Assembly (NCBI GenBank): GCA_965261315.1
Contig: CBDHDM010000093.1
Span: forward strand, 124,001-188,000
Length of the DNA: 64,000 nucleotides
Origin: Endozoicomonas sp965261315
Lineage (GTDB): Bacteria; Pseudomonadota; Gammaproteobacteria; Pseudomonadales; Endozoicomonadaceae
Reading direction: 5' to 3'
Position 1 is the stretch's first letter. Every line of letters begins with the position of its first letter. This document shows, piece by piece, positions 52,500 to 61,090 of the stretch. Under the pieces are notes generated by a model. That model saw nothing but the letters and a program-made list of their open reading frames with translations. It made no database searches and was not told the DNA's origin. Position numbers and translations under genes: made by a program.

Positions 52500-54599
52500 T
52501 TAACCTACTTTGCCCACAACTATGACTTCTTTATTTTCAGGTATTTCATTAAACGACAGCACATGCATTCCATCAGTGCACAGTCTTGCGTAGCGGGCCA
52601 TAGCAGGGCGAATGGTATCGTTCACCAGCATGATTGGAGGCTTTCCTTCCGCGATCAATTTATCGGCAACGAGGGGTAGTTGCTGTTGAAGCTGTTCAGC
52701 AATGCCCGGCTCCAGTGGAAGGGAGTCAGGTGAGAAATGATTGTTTTTTACCGCCTGTTGAAAGCTTTGCATGATGACCTGCTCCAGCTCTGGACTCATG
52801 GTAACCGCAGGCAGTGTCTGCTGATGACCGATCAGGTTCTGTACAATAGCCCGGCGCAGGGCGACCCGGACTTCTGCCGTGAGCTGCCAGGTTTCTTTTT
52901 TATTTTCTGAAGACTCCAATAGCGTAGAACCAATGGTACGAATATCACTAACAGGTACATCTTCCATCAATAGCTCCCTGAGGACTTTTGAAAAAATGCT
53001 GATGGAAATCTTTTTGGGAATTAACTCATCGGCCAGTTTTGGGGAGTAATGGCGTAGCTTATCGACCAGTTGTTCTACTTCATCGTGGCCAAGCAGTTCA
53101 CTGGCATGCTCATCAATAATTTTATTCAAATGAGTTGCGATGACACTGGCGGGATCAACGACGGTATATCCTAATCCTGAAGCGTGGTCTCTGTCTGAAG
53201 GTTCGATCCAAAGAGCATCCAGCTGGTAAGCCGGATCTGTTGTTGGAGTACCGTTAAGCTCCCCAAATACCTCACCAGGATTGATTGCTAATAACTTTCC
53301 AGGATCAACCTGCCCTTCAGCGACAGTGACTCCCTTTAATTCGATGGTATAACTATCGGGTTTAAGGCTTAAATTATCTTTGATGTGGACACTCGGAACC
53401 AGAAAGCCTAACTGGCGGGACTGGCTTTTCCGGATACCTTTGATCTGTGTTAACAGTTGTCCACCCTGTTTCTCGTCGGCCAGAGTAATCAGCCTGAAAC
53501 CAAGCTCCATTTTCAACGTATCTACAGGCGGAATATCCCCCCATGACCAGGATGTATCCGGCGAGCTTTGCTCCTGTTGTTCCTTTGTTCCGTCATCTTC
53601 TGAGGGTTTTGAGTCTCTGTGGAGCCACCAGAACGCCAGTAAAACCAATGATCCCAAGCCAACAAAAGGAACAAATGGCATTCCGGGAACCAACCCCATG
53701 ACGATCAGGATTACACCCGTAAGCATCATGGCTTTGGGTGAAGACAGCATTTGCTCCGATACCTGCTCCCCCATGTCGGCCGATTCTGAAACCCGGGTGA
53801 CCATCATGGCTGCTGCTGTTGATAATAAGAGTGACGGTATTTGGGCTACCAGACCATCACCAATGGTCAGTAGCGAATAGACAGAAAATGCATCACCTGC
53901 ACTCAGCCCCTGCCCAAGCGTACCGATCAGCATACCGCCAATAATGTTGATGGCCAGAATCAAGAGGCCTGCCATCGCATCACCACGGACGAACTTACTG
54001 GCTCCGTCCATGGAACCGTAGAAGTCGGCCTCTTGTCTTACACTCTCGCGACGATCATGAGCTTTTTGCTGGTCAATGATGCCAGCATTCAAGTCGGCAT
54101 CAATGGCCATCTGTTTTCCAGGCAGAGCGTCCAGGGTGAAACGGGCAGTGACTTCTGATATTCGGCCAGCCCCTTTGGTGACGACGACAAAGTTGATAAT
54201 GACCAGAATCGCAAATACGACAAGGCCGACAACGTAGTTATTACCAATGACCACTTCACCAAATGATTGAATCACTTTACCGGCAGCATCGGGGCCGCTA
54301 TGCCCATTAAGTAAAACGACACGGGTTGAGGCAACATTCAGTGCCAGGCGAAGCAGTGTAGATACCAGAAGAATCGTTGGGAAAACCGCAAAGTCCAGGG
54401 GTTTAAGTGTGTAAACACTGACCAGTAAGACCAGGAGTGAGAGGGCTATGTTAAAGGTGAAAAAAGCATCCAGCATAAAAGGTGGCATGGGTAGTGTTAC
54501 CATGCCAAGGGTCATCAGCACGATTAACGGAATACCAACACGCAGCCCATTGGTTTTGCTCGATAATTCTCCCAGCAGACGTTGAGCTTCCCTGATCAT
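52500..54599 (-). CDS. flhA: Flagellar export gate protein FlhA
   Basis: 699 residues. The N-terminal half holds about eight membrane helices and the FHIPEP signature region (TKGAGRISEVTARFTLDALP, GKQMAIDADLNAG). The C-terminal cytoplasmic half has LGYTVVDPASVIATHLNKII and ISISIFSKVLRELLMEDVPV, SDIRTIGSTL. It is the main receptor and energy-coupling part of the export gate. Intact. Confidence 0.96.
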   Translation of the reverse strand: MIREAQRLLGELSSKTNGLRVGIPLIVLMTLGMVTLPMPPFMLDAFFTFNIALSLLVLLVSVYTLKPLDFAVFPTILLVSTLLRLALNVASTRVVLLNGHSGPDAAGKVIQSFGEVVIGNNYVVGLVVFAILVIINFVVVTKGAGRISEVTARFTLDALPGKQMAIDADLNAGIIDQQKAHDRRESVRQEADFYGSMDGASKFVRGDAMAGLLILAINIIGGMLIGTLGQGLSAGDAFSVYSLLTIGDGLVAQIPSLLLSTAAAMMVTRVSESADMGEQVSEQMLSSPKAMMLTGVILIVMGLVPGMPFVPFVGLGSLVLLAFWWLHRDSKPSEDDGTKEQQEQSSPDTSWSWGDIPPVDTLKMELGFRLITLADEKQGGQLLTQIKGIRKSQSRQLGFLVPSVHIKDNLSLKPDSYTIELKGVTVAEGQVDPGKLLAINPGEVFGELNGTPTTDPAYQLDALWIEPSDRDHASGLGYTVVDPASVIATHLNKIIDEHASELLGHDEVEQLVDKLRHYSPKLADELIPKKISISIFSKVLRELLMEDVPVSDIRTIGSTLLESSENKKETWQLTAEVRVALRRAIVQNLIGHQQTLPAVTMSPELEQVIMQSFQQAVKNNHFSPDSLPLEPGIAEQLQQQLPLVADKLIAEGKPPIMLVNDTIRPAMARYARLCTDGMHVLSFNEIPENKEVIVVGKVG

Positions 54600-54625
54600 T
54601 GTCTGGTCCTTTTAATAAAGCCTGT

Positions 54626-55777
54626 TTATCTTTGCTGCTTATCCCACTTTTCCTGAAAAGTCCTTGGAACATCCGGTTCCGGCATTTCAGGTCTTTTGGG
54701 CATTCTTCCAGCCTGATAATCATTAAGATGTTTGATGTAAGCCAATATCTGAGCAACGGCTATGTATAGCTCGTCTGCTATTTCCTGGTTTAGTCCTGTC
54801 GTGTGGTAAACCACCCGGGCCAGAACCGGTGACTGAATAACCGGCCGGTTATATTCTCTGGCCACTGCGCAAATTCTCAATGCTACCTGATCAACGCCTT
54901 TCGCCACCAGATAGGGTGCTTTTGCCCGGTTCCGGTCGTATCGAATGGCCACGGCAAAATGTGTCGGATTGGTGATAATGACATCAGCCCCCGGTACTGC
55001 CTGCATCATTCGTCGGCCGGCTATTTCCTGCTGCTTTTCCCTCAAGCGGGAGCGAACTTCAGGCTGTCCCTCCAGTTCTTTCATTTCATCACGCATTTCC
55101 TTATGTGTCATGCGTAACTTGCGTAAATGGCTCCATTGCTGAAATGGAATATCTATGATGCAGATAATCACCAGTGCCAGAGTCATAATCGCAACAGCCT
55201 TAATCAGGTAGCCTGCTCCCAGGTAAAGTGCACTGGCAATAGATAACTGGTTAATCGTCATTAACTCTTCAAAAAACCACTGGCCCGTTAGCCAAAGACA
55301 AAAGCCAAGCAAGAGCAGTTTGGCAATGGATTTGACCACTTCCATCAGTGAACGGGCAGAAAACATACGCTGCAGCCCTTTCAGTGGACTGATGCGTTCG
55401 CCTTTAAACTGCAGCAGTTTATTGCTGAACAGCCAACCCCCAAGTGCAAGGGAAGCACCAACGGTGGCGAAGGTGATCAGCAGGAAAAAAGGTATTAGTC
55501 CAGAGAATCCTTCGGTCAGGCTGTTAATTAGATGGCTTTTCAGCCAATTTTCCTGACGAAGCACTGCTTTATCAAAGGTAAAGCTGCTTTGCATGACTCC
55601 CTGTAGCTGCTGGGTGATGAAGGTGCCGCTGAACCACATGGCCAGTAAAGTGCCTCCGATCAGTGCTGTAGTCACCAGTTCACGGGAGCGTGGTACCTGT
55701 CCTTCTTCACGGCTTTTCTGGATTTTTCGCTCGGAAGGTTCTTCAGTGCGCTCTTCTTGTTGGGGTTCATCGGTCAT
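54626..55777 (-). CDS. flhB: Flagellar export specificity switch FlhB
   Basis: 383 residues. The N-terminus ERTEEPSERKIQKSREEGQV matches the family, followed by four membrane helices. The autocleavage motif is NPTH with Asn270-Pro271 (VIITNPTHFAVAIRYD), then APYLVAKGVDQVALRICAVA and RPVIQSPVLARVVY. Cleavage of FlhB with a signal from FliK switches export from hook to filament proteins; the fliK gene here is frameshifted. Confidence 0.96.
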   Translation of the reverse strand: MTDEPQQEERTEEPSERKIQKSREEGQVPRSRELVTTALIGGTLLAMWFSGTFITQQLQGVMQSSFTFDKAVLRQENWLKSHLINSLTEGFSGLIPFFLLITFATVGASLALGGWLFSNKLLQFKGERISPLKGLQRMFSARSLMEVVKSIAKLLLLGFCLWLTGQWFFEELMTINQLSIASALYLGAGYLIKAVAIMTLALVIICIIDIPFQQWSHLRKLRMTHKEMRDEMKELEGQPEVRSRLREKQQEIAGRRMMQAVPGADVIITNPTHFAVAIRYDRNRAKAPYLVAKGVDQVALRICAVAREYNRPVIQSPVLARVVYHTTGLNQEIADELYIAVAQILAYIKHLNDYQAGRMPKRPEMPEPDVPRTFQEKWDKQQR

Positions 55778-55801
55778 TCTATAGTCTCCCCATTTTGGCC
55801 A

Positions 55802-56575
55802 TCATAAGAGCAGGCTGGAAAGTGCTTCCAGCCCCTCTTCAGTGAATCGAACGAATATTCCTGAAAACTGACTGCTCACCAGCATCAATATAATCAGGCC
55901 TCCCAGCATGGTCAGAGGAAATCCGAGGCTGAAAATGTTGAACTGTGGTGCAGAGCGGTTCATCACGCCAAAGGTAAACGAAACAATCAGTAAGGAGATA
56001 ATGGCAGGAACAACCATTAACAAAGCACTGGCGAACATCCATGACACCATCCCGGGTAACTGCTCCAGAATAATCAGGGAGAGGTCAAGCGGTGCGACTG
56101 GTACTATGGTAAAGCTTTCAATGACGATGGATATAGCGACAAGGTGCCCATCCATGGCGAGAAACATCAGGAAGCTCAGCAGTTGAAATAACTGACTGAC
56201 CACCGGGATCTGGATACCGTTGATTGGGTCTACCATCACTGACATACCCAGTCCCATCTGCATGGAAACCAATTCTCCTGCAGAGGTGAAAATGGCGAAA
56301 TAAATCTGCAAGATCAATCCCATAGCAATGCCGATAGCTAGTTGCTGCAGTGTGATTAGCAAGCCTGCCGCTGAGGAGGGCTCTACAGCGGGAACAGCTG
56401 GCAGTAATGGAGATATTAAAAAGGTGATGGCCAGCGCCATTAATAGACGTATTCTGGGAGCAACCACCTGACTGCTGACCATGGGCATGGTCATCAATAG
56501 CGCGGCAATCCGAAATAAGGGCCAGAGGTATTGACCAAGCCAGCCCGTTAGCTCGCTGAACGTAAAACCGATCAT
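55802..56575 (-). CDS. fliR: Flagellar export gate protein FliR
   Basis: 257 residues with about six hydrophobic segments. Family stretches are WPLFRIAALLMTMPMVSSQV, then GELVSMQMGLGMSVMVDPIN and GIQIPVVSQLFQLLSFLMFL, MNRSAPQFNIFSLGFPLTML. Its ATG overlaps the fliQ stop by one base. Confidence 0.95.
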   Translation of the reverse strand: MIGFTFSELTGWLGQYLWPLFRIAALLMTMPMVSSQVVAPRIRLLMALAITFLISPLLPAVPAVEPSSAAGLLITLQQLAIGIAMGLILQIYFAIFTSAGELVSMQMGLGMSVMVDPINGIQIPVVSQLFQLLSFLMFLAMDGHLVAISIVIESFTIVPVAPLDLSLIILEQLPGMVSWMFASALLMVVPAIISLLIVSFTFGVMNRSAPQFNIFSLGFPLTMLGGLIILMLVSSQFSGIFVRFTEEGLEALSSLLL

Positions 56576-56844
56576 CAGGCCAGCAGCTCCGGGATCAACT
56601 CATAAAGCCGGATGAACAGATCCATAAATTCCTGAATCAGCCAGTTTCCTACAAGGCCAATGGTAATCAGAGTGGCCAGCAGCCGTGGTAGAAAGCTGAG
56701 AGTCTGTTCATTAATCTGGGTAGCGGCCTGAATGGTGCTGACCACCAGGCCCACCAGCATGCCTGGGAGAATAATGACAGAAACCATGATAACTATCAGG
56801 GTCAGCGCGTCTTTAAAAAGGTCTGCCACAACTTCCGGTGTCAT
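56575..56844 (-). CDS. fliQ: Flagellar export gate protein FliQ
   Basis: 89 residues with two membrane helices. Motifs are VVADLFKDALTLIVIMVSVI, LPGMLVGLVVSTIQAATQIN and EQTLSFLPRLLATLITIGLV, as in FliQ. It is the first gene of a minus-strand operon fliQ-fliR-flhB-flhA-fliM-fliN-fliP, with a ribosome site GAGGAG before the ATG. Confidence 0.95.
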   Translation of the reverse strand: MTPEVVADLFKDALTLIVIMVSVIILPGMLVGLVVSTIQAATQINEQTLSFLPRLLATLITIGLVGNWLIQEFMDLFIRLYELIPELLA

Positions 56845-57126
56845 GGAGTCTCCTCAAGTTAATCTGTTCTGATTTTTGAGAAATATAGTGACTGTCTTAT
56901 CTGCCAACTGGGGCTAACCGCTGGCATTCCAAGCCCTTGGCTCATTTATTTATATAAAGATATATAAAATCATTTTTTTAATCTAAAAACGACTGAAAAA
57001 ATCATTTATTTGTTTAAGTGGATTCAGGTGGTCACCGAATAGGGGGGTTCAGCGTTTCTTAAAACTATAAAGAACAGAAATATCGCTGAAGTTTCATAGC
57101 GAATATCCAAGGAAGGAGTAATAACA
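56845..57126. promoter_or_regulatory. Divergent promoter region fliQ / flagellin
   Basis: 282 bases, very AT-rich around 56950-57010, between the minus-strand export operon and the flagellin operon. It contains a candidate sigma-28 promoter toward the flagellin (57015-57041). For the fliQ side I saw no convincing sigma-54 or sigma-70 pattern. Confidence 0.6.
57015..57041 (+). promoter_or_regulatory. Candidate sigma-28 promoter of the first flagellin
   Basis: TAAG (57015-57018), exactly 15 bases, then ACCGAATA (57034-57041), against the consensus TAAA-N15-GCCGATAA. The -35 tetramer is the same TAAG as in the flgM candidate. It leaves an 85-base leader before the ATG, with a strong AAGGAGT ribosome site. 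Confidence 0.5.
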
Positions 57127-57936
57127 ATGGCAATGACCGTTAATACCAATTCATTCTCAATGAATGCTCAGCGTCAGCTGATGAAAACTGAGGGTGGCTT
57201 ACAGACTGCTATGCAGCGCCTCTCATCAGGTCTGCGTATCAATAGTGCTAAAGATGATGCGGCTGGTTTGCAGATTGCTAACCGCATGAGTGCTCAGATT
57301 GGTGGTTTATCTGTTGCTATGCGAAATGCCAACGACGGCATTTCACTGGCTCAGACTGCTGAAGGAGCAATGGAAGAGATGACAAGCTCTCTTCTGAGAA
57401 TGCGTGAACTGGCACTTCAGGCCTCCAATGGTACCTATGGAGCTACTGATCTCGATGCTCTGGATGCCGAATATCAGGCTCTGAATACTGAGATCGGAAG
57501 AATTGCAACCACTACTGAGTTCAATGGCAACGTCTTGCTGGGCGGTTCCAGCTTTTCGATTGCTGTTGATTACAAAACAGGTTCAACCAACAATATTACA
57601 GTTGTGATTGCTGATGTTTCAGGTGCCGCTGCTGGTGGTGATCTTCAAGATACGGCTAATGCAAATACGGCTATCGGTGCAGTTGATACCGCTTTACAGC
57701 TGGTTGATACCGAAAGAGCCAATCTCGGTGCTGCTCAGAACCGTCTGACCTCTACCATTAATAACCTTGCCAATGTGCGTGAGAATCTGACCGCTTCACG
57801 CAGCCGTGTAATGGATACAGATTTTGCAGCTGAAACTGCCAACCTGAGTAAGTATCAGGTGATGCAGCAGGCAGGAACCGCTGTTCTGGCTCAGGCTAAT
57901 GCTATTCCTCAAAACGTGTTGTCGCTGCTTCGTTAA
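57127..57936 (+). CDS. Flagellin 1 (LafA/FliC type)
   Basis: 269 residues. The conserved N-terminal region (MAMTVNTNSFSMNAQRQLMK, SSGLRINSAKDDAAGLQIAN) and C-terminal region (NLANVRENLTASRSRVMDTD, AAETANLSKYQVMQQAGTAV, ending NVLSLLR) leave only about 75 variable residues, so the outer D2/D3 domains are minimal. Such short flagellins are typical of lateral and many marine polar filaments. It stands at the head of the lafA-like operon. Confidence 0.95.
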   Translation: MAMTVNTNSFSMNAQRQLMKTEGGLQTAMQRLSSGLRINSAKDDAAGLQIANRMSAQIGGLSVAMRNANDGISLAQTAEGAMEEMTSSLLRMRELALQASNGTYGATDLDALDAEYQALNTEIGRIATTTEFNGNVLLGGSSFSIAVDYKTGSTNNITVVIADVSGAAAGGDLQDTANANTAIGAVDTALQLVDTERANLGAAQNRLTSTINNLANVRENLTASRSRVMDTDFAAETANLSKYQVMQQAGTAVLAQANAIPQNVLSLLR

Positions 57937-57988
57937 GTGAAGCTGCAGAAAAGAATTTCTGTTTAAAACCTAAGGAAAGGTAAAAACA

Positions 57989-58852
57989 ATGGCGATGACC
58001 GTTAACACTAACACTTTTTCCATGAATGCTCAGCGTCAGCTGATGCGCACTGAAGGAGGGCTGCAGACTTCAATGCAGCGCCTGTCTTCCGGTTTGCGTA
58101 TTAATAGTGCTAAAGATGATGCGGCTGGCTTGCAGATTGCTAACCGCATGAGTGCTCAGATCGGTGGTCTGTCGGTTGCTATGAGAAATGCTAATGATGG
58201 TATTTCCCTGGCACAGACTGCAGAAGGGGCGATGGAAGAAATGACCAACTCCTTGCTGAGGATGAGAGAGTTGGCTCTTCAGGCCAGTAATGGCACCTAC
58301 GGCACCGATGATCTGGCTGCACTGAACTCCGAGTTCTCAGCATTACTGACTGAAATTGACCGGGTTGCAGTTACAACGGAGTTTAATGGCACAGCTTTAT
58401 TGTCTGCCAATAACACCAGCATCAGTATTGCCGTAGATTATGATGATGGAGCTACCAATAACATTGATATCGAAATTGGTGATTTTAATATTGCCGCTTT
58501 TGGTGATAGTAGTGGTCATACTGGTGGCGGTTCCGGTGCAGATATATCAGGTGCAACTATTGCAACAACAGCTGGCGCTAATGCTGCTCTTACCAGCATT
58601 GATACAGCGTTGCAAGCGGTTGATACACAAAGAGCAGGTCTTGGTGCTGTTCAGAACCGTTTGAGTTCCACAATCAATAACCTGGCTAATGTCCGTGAAA
58701 ACCTGACAGCTTCCAAAAGCCGGGTGATGGATACTGACTTTGCTGCTGAAACTGCCAACTTGAGTAAATATCAAGTTATGCAGCAAGCCGGTACAGCGGT
58801 TCTAGCTCAGGCCAATGCTATTCCTCAGAACGTACTGTCTCTGCTCCGTTAA
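57989..58852 (+). CDS. Flagellin 2 (LafA/FliC type)
   Basis: 287 residues, a tandem paralogue of the preceding flagellin 52 bases away. The first 110 and last 90 residues are nearly identical, while the centre differs and is longer (NIAAFGDSSGHTGGGSGADI, with Gly/Ser). Ribosome site AAGGAAAGG. Two flagellins could give a composite filament or different expression levels. Confidence 0.95.
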   Translation: MAMTVNTNTFSMNAQRQLMRTEGGLQTSMQRLSSGLRINSAKDDAAGLQIANRMSAQIGGLSVAMRNANDGISLAQTAEGAMEEMTNSLLRMRELALQASNGTYGTDDLAALNSEFSALLTEIDRVAVTTEFNGTALLSANNTSISIAVDYDDGATNNIDIEIGDFNIAAFGDSSGHTGGGSGADISGATIATTAGANAALTSIDTALQAVDTQRAGLGAVQNRLSSTINNLANVRENLTASKSRVMDTDFAAETANLSKYQVMQQAGTAVLAQANAIPQNVLSLLR

Positions 58853-58881
58853 GAAGTATGGGGTGTGGTTTCGTTCATTTT

Positions 58882-58907
58882 AACGGGAGCTTCTGCTCCC
58901 GTTCTTT
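58882..58907 (+). terminator. Intrinsic terminator after flagellin 2
   Basis: AACGGGAGC and GCTCCCGTT form a perfect nine-pair stem around a TTCT loop, followed by CTTTATGTTT, 30 bases after the flagellin 2 stop. It probably separates abundant flagellin mRNA from the downstream fliD operon, partially or fully. Confidence 0.85.
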
Positions 58908-58931
58908 ATGTTTCAAAAGCCGCGCCGACAT
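58905..58931 (+). promoter_or_regulatory. Weak sigma-28-like site before fliD
   Basis: GCCGACAT (58924-58931) matches the sigma-28 -10 consensus at six of eight, 32 bases before the fliD ATG and just after the flagellin terminator. The tetramer 15 bases upstream is TTTA rather than TAAA, so the -35 is poor. Confidence 0.3.
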
Positions 58932-58963
58932 CAAACAGATAGTGATTTAATCAGAGGCTGATT

Positions 58964-60313
58964 ATGTTCAGTGTTTCAGGTCTTTATTCCGGGTTGGATG
59001 TTAACTCCATGGTGGATGCCCTGGTTAATGCTGAGCGGGCTCCTATCGAGTCTAGACTGAACCGGAGTGAAGAAGCTTATAAGGTTGAGCTTTCCGCCAT
59101 CGGGCAGCTGAAATCTTCTCTAGAGGCGTTTCAAAGCCAGATTGGTTCTTTGAACTCAGTGGAAGGTTTCAGTCCGCGAGCTTTCAGCATCAATGACGAA
59201 GCGATTATTGGCGCTTCAGTGACCAGTGCTGCGGCGGAAGGCAGTTACACCTTTATGGTGGATCAAATGGCCAGCCGACATCAGCTGGCATCACAGTCAA
59301 TCGCTGAGGGCTCCACAATAGGCACTGGGACAGCCAGTTTTACGGTAAATGGTGAGACGTTCTCTGTAGCCATTGCAGCAGGCTCTGATACGCTTTCAGG
59401 CCTTCGAGATGCCATTAACAGCTCTACAGATAACAAGCATGTTCAGGCGGTTATTATTAATGACAGTGGTCAGCAGCGTCTGATGTTGACCAGCCGTGAA
59501 AGTGGTGCTGACTACGCGATTAATGCCGATTTCAGCGGTTTGGTAGGTGGAATTTCCTCTATTGGCTCTCTCACTGAGTTGCAACCCGCCCAGGATGCAG
59601 TCATCAAATTTGGTAATGATGCTTCAGCTATTACCATAACTTCTTCTGATAATACGTTGGAAAACCTGGTGGATGGCCTATCTATCGATCTGAAAGGTGT
59701 TTCTGCAACACCGGTAACCCTTGACGTCACTTTGGACAGAGAGTCCGTTAAATCCTCAATTGAGTCTTTTGTGGAGGCCTGGAATACCCTGAAGTCCACG
59801 TTTGATGACCTGACTGACTATAACGGTGTAACTGCAGGCGCTCTCAATGGCGATGCCCAGGCTCGCCTGCTTGAATCACAGTTACGCAGAGAGCTGAGTG
59901 GTTTAATGGGGGCAGATGGTGATCCATTCAGAACTTTGGGTGATTTGGGGTTGAAAACGACCAGCACTGGAGAGCTAACCATTGAGAGCAGTCGTCTTGA
60001 TGATGCCTTGAACAGTAACTTTGATGAGCTAGCGTTGGTTCTGGGCGGTGACAATGGGTTAATGACAAGGCTTGAACAAAACCTCAGTAGTTATATGGGC
60101 ACCGATGGCTCTATTGCCAGCCGAGAAGATCGCATTAACGAGTCTCTCCGGGATATTAGTGATGACCGGACTGACCTGGAGGTCCGCCTAGAGCGAATTC
60201 AAAGTTATTACCAGCAGCAGTTTCTGGCTATGGAAAATCTGCTGGCGTCCTTAAGCAGTACTAGTCAGTGGCTTACCAATAATTTGAGCTCAATTAACAA
60301 CAATAACCAGTAA
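58964..60313 (+). CDS. fliD: Filament cap protein FliD (LafB/HAP2)
   Basis: 449 residues. The N-terminus has VSGLYSGLDVNSMVDALVNA, ERAPIESRLNRSEEAYKVEL and the C-terminus has GDDRTDLE-like coils (ISDDRTDLEVRLERIQSYYQ, QQFLAMENLLASLSSTSQWL), typical of FliD. It caps the growing filament and folds incoming flagellin. It follows flagellin as in lafAB. Confidence 0.94.
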   Translation: MFSVSGLYSGLDVNSMVDALVNAERAPIESRLNRSEEAYKVELSAIGQLKSSLEAFQSQIGSLNSVEGFSPRAFSINDEAIIGASVTSAAAEGSYTFMVDQMASRHQLASQSIAEGSTIGTGTASFTVNGETFSVAIAAGSDTLSGLRDAINSSTDNKHVQAVIINDSGQQRLMLTSRESGADYAINADFSGLVGGISSIGSLTELQPAQDAVIKFGNDASAITITSSDNTLENLVDGLSIDLKGVSATPVTLDVTLDRESVKSSIESFVEAWNTLKSTFDDLTDYNGVTAGALNGDAQARLLESQLRRELSGLMGADGDPFRTLGDLGLKTTSTGELTIESSRLDDALNSNFDELALVLGGDNGLMTRLEQNLSSYMGTDGSIASREDRINESLRDISDDRTDLEVRLERIQSYYQQQFLAMENLLASLSSTSQWLTNNLSSINNNNQ

Positions 60314-60338
60314 TCATAGGGTGTGAGGGGATCGACAC

Positions 60339-60755
60339 GTGTTCAGAAAACAGGGAGGCATTAATGCCTATCAGAGACAGCAGAAAGCCAGTGTTGAAGT
60401 CGCTAAACCGGAACAGCTGGTGGCAACGTTGTTTGACAAATTAATGGAAACTCTGGCTAGAGCCCGCCACTTCATAGAAGTAAAAGACTGCCCCAATAAG
60501 GTGGACCGGATTAATCTGGCCATGGATATCCTGCTGGTTCTTGAACAGTCTTTGGATCACGAGCGTGGTGGTGAGCTTGCAGATAACCTTCAAGGACTTT
60601 ATCAGTTCTGTATGAAGCGGTTAACTGAAGCAAATGCGAATAATGATCTGGCTGCTATCGATGAAGTTTCCGGATTAATGAGAGAGATTCAGGAGGGGTG
60701 GCAGTCGGTTCTCAGTGGTAACGTTGAAAGCAGTGCTCTGGCCAGTGCCGAATAA
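60339..60755 (+). CDS. fliS: Flagellin export chaperone FliS (LafC)
   Basis: 138 residues, all helical. Family motifs are GINAYQRQQKASVEVAKPEQ, LVATLFDKLMETLARARHFI, and AMDILLVLEQSLDHERGGEL. It binds the flagellin C-terminus in the cytoplasm. One-base overlap with the next gene. Confidence 0.93.
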   Translation: MFRKQGGINAYQRQQKASVEVAKPEQLVATLFDKLMETLARARHFIEVKDCPNKVDRINLAMDILLVLEQSLDHERGGELADNLQGLYQFCMKRLTEANANNDLAAIDEVSGLMREIQEGWQSVLSGNVESSALASAE

Positions 60756-61090
60756 TGATGCAAGATCATAGCCTCCCTATTACTGATTATTTGAATAAAC
60801 TGAGATCATTTGAGCTGGCTCTTGAGGCGTCTCTTGAATTAAGGGACTGGGATCAAATGATGGTGGTTAATCAGGACCTGCAAAGATGCTTTCAAAAGCT
60901 CGCTGATGCAGGATTAACAGAGCAACCTCAAATTCAGGAGGCTCTCTCCAGAGTGCAGGTATTGTGCATGGCGCTGATACAGATATGTGTCCGGCACAGG
61001 GCAGACAGCCTTTCAGTGATCAAGAAAACTCGAAAAGATAGCTCAGCACTTTCCAGCTATCAACGAGCCAGTAGTCTCCGAGGGGCGTAA
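60755..61090 (+). CDS. fliT: FliT-like chaperone (LafD position)
   Basis: 111 residues, helical (LRSFELALEASLELRDWDQM, then QDLQRCFQKLADAGLTEQPQ). Sequence similarity to FliT is faint, but size, fold expectation and position between fliS and fliK match lafD of lateral flagellar operons. FliT escorts FliD. Coupled by one-base overlaps on both sides. Confidence 0.65.
   Translation: MMQDHSLPITDYLNKLRSFELALEASLELRDWDQMMVVNQDLQRCFQKLADAGLTEQPQIQEALSRVQVLCMALIQICVRHRADSLSVIKKTRKDSSALSSYQRASSLRGA

Noticed and set aside
57946..57966. Terminator between the two flagellin genes (CAGAAA/TTTCTG)
   Set aside because: Only six AT-rich pairs; too weak to call beside the strong terminator after flagellin 2.
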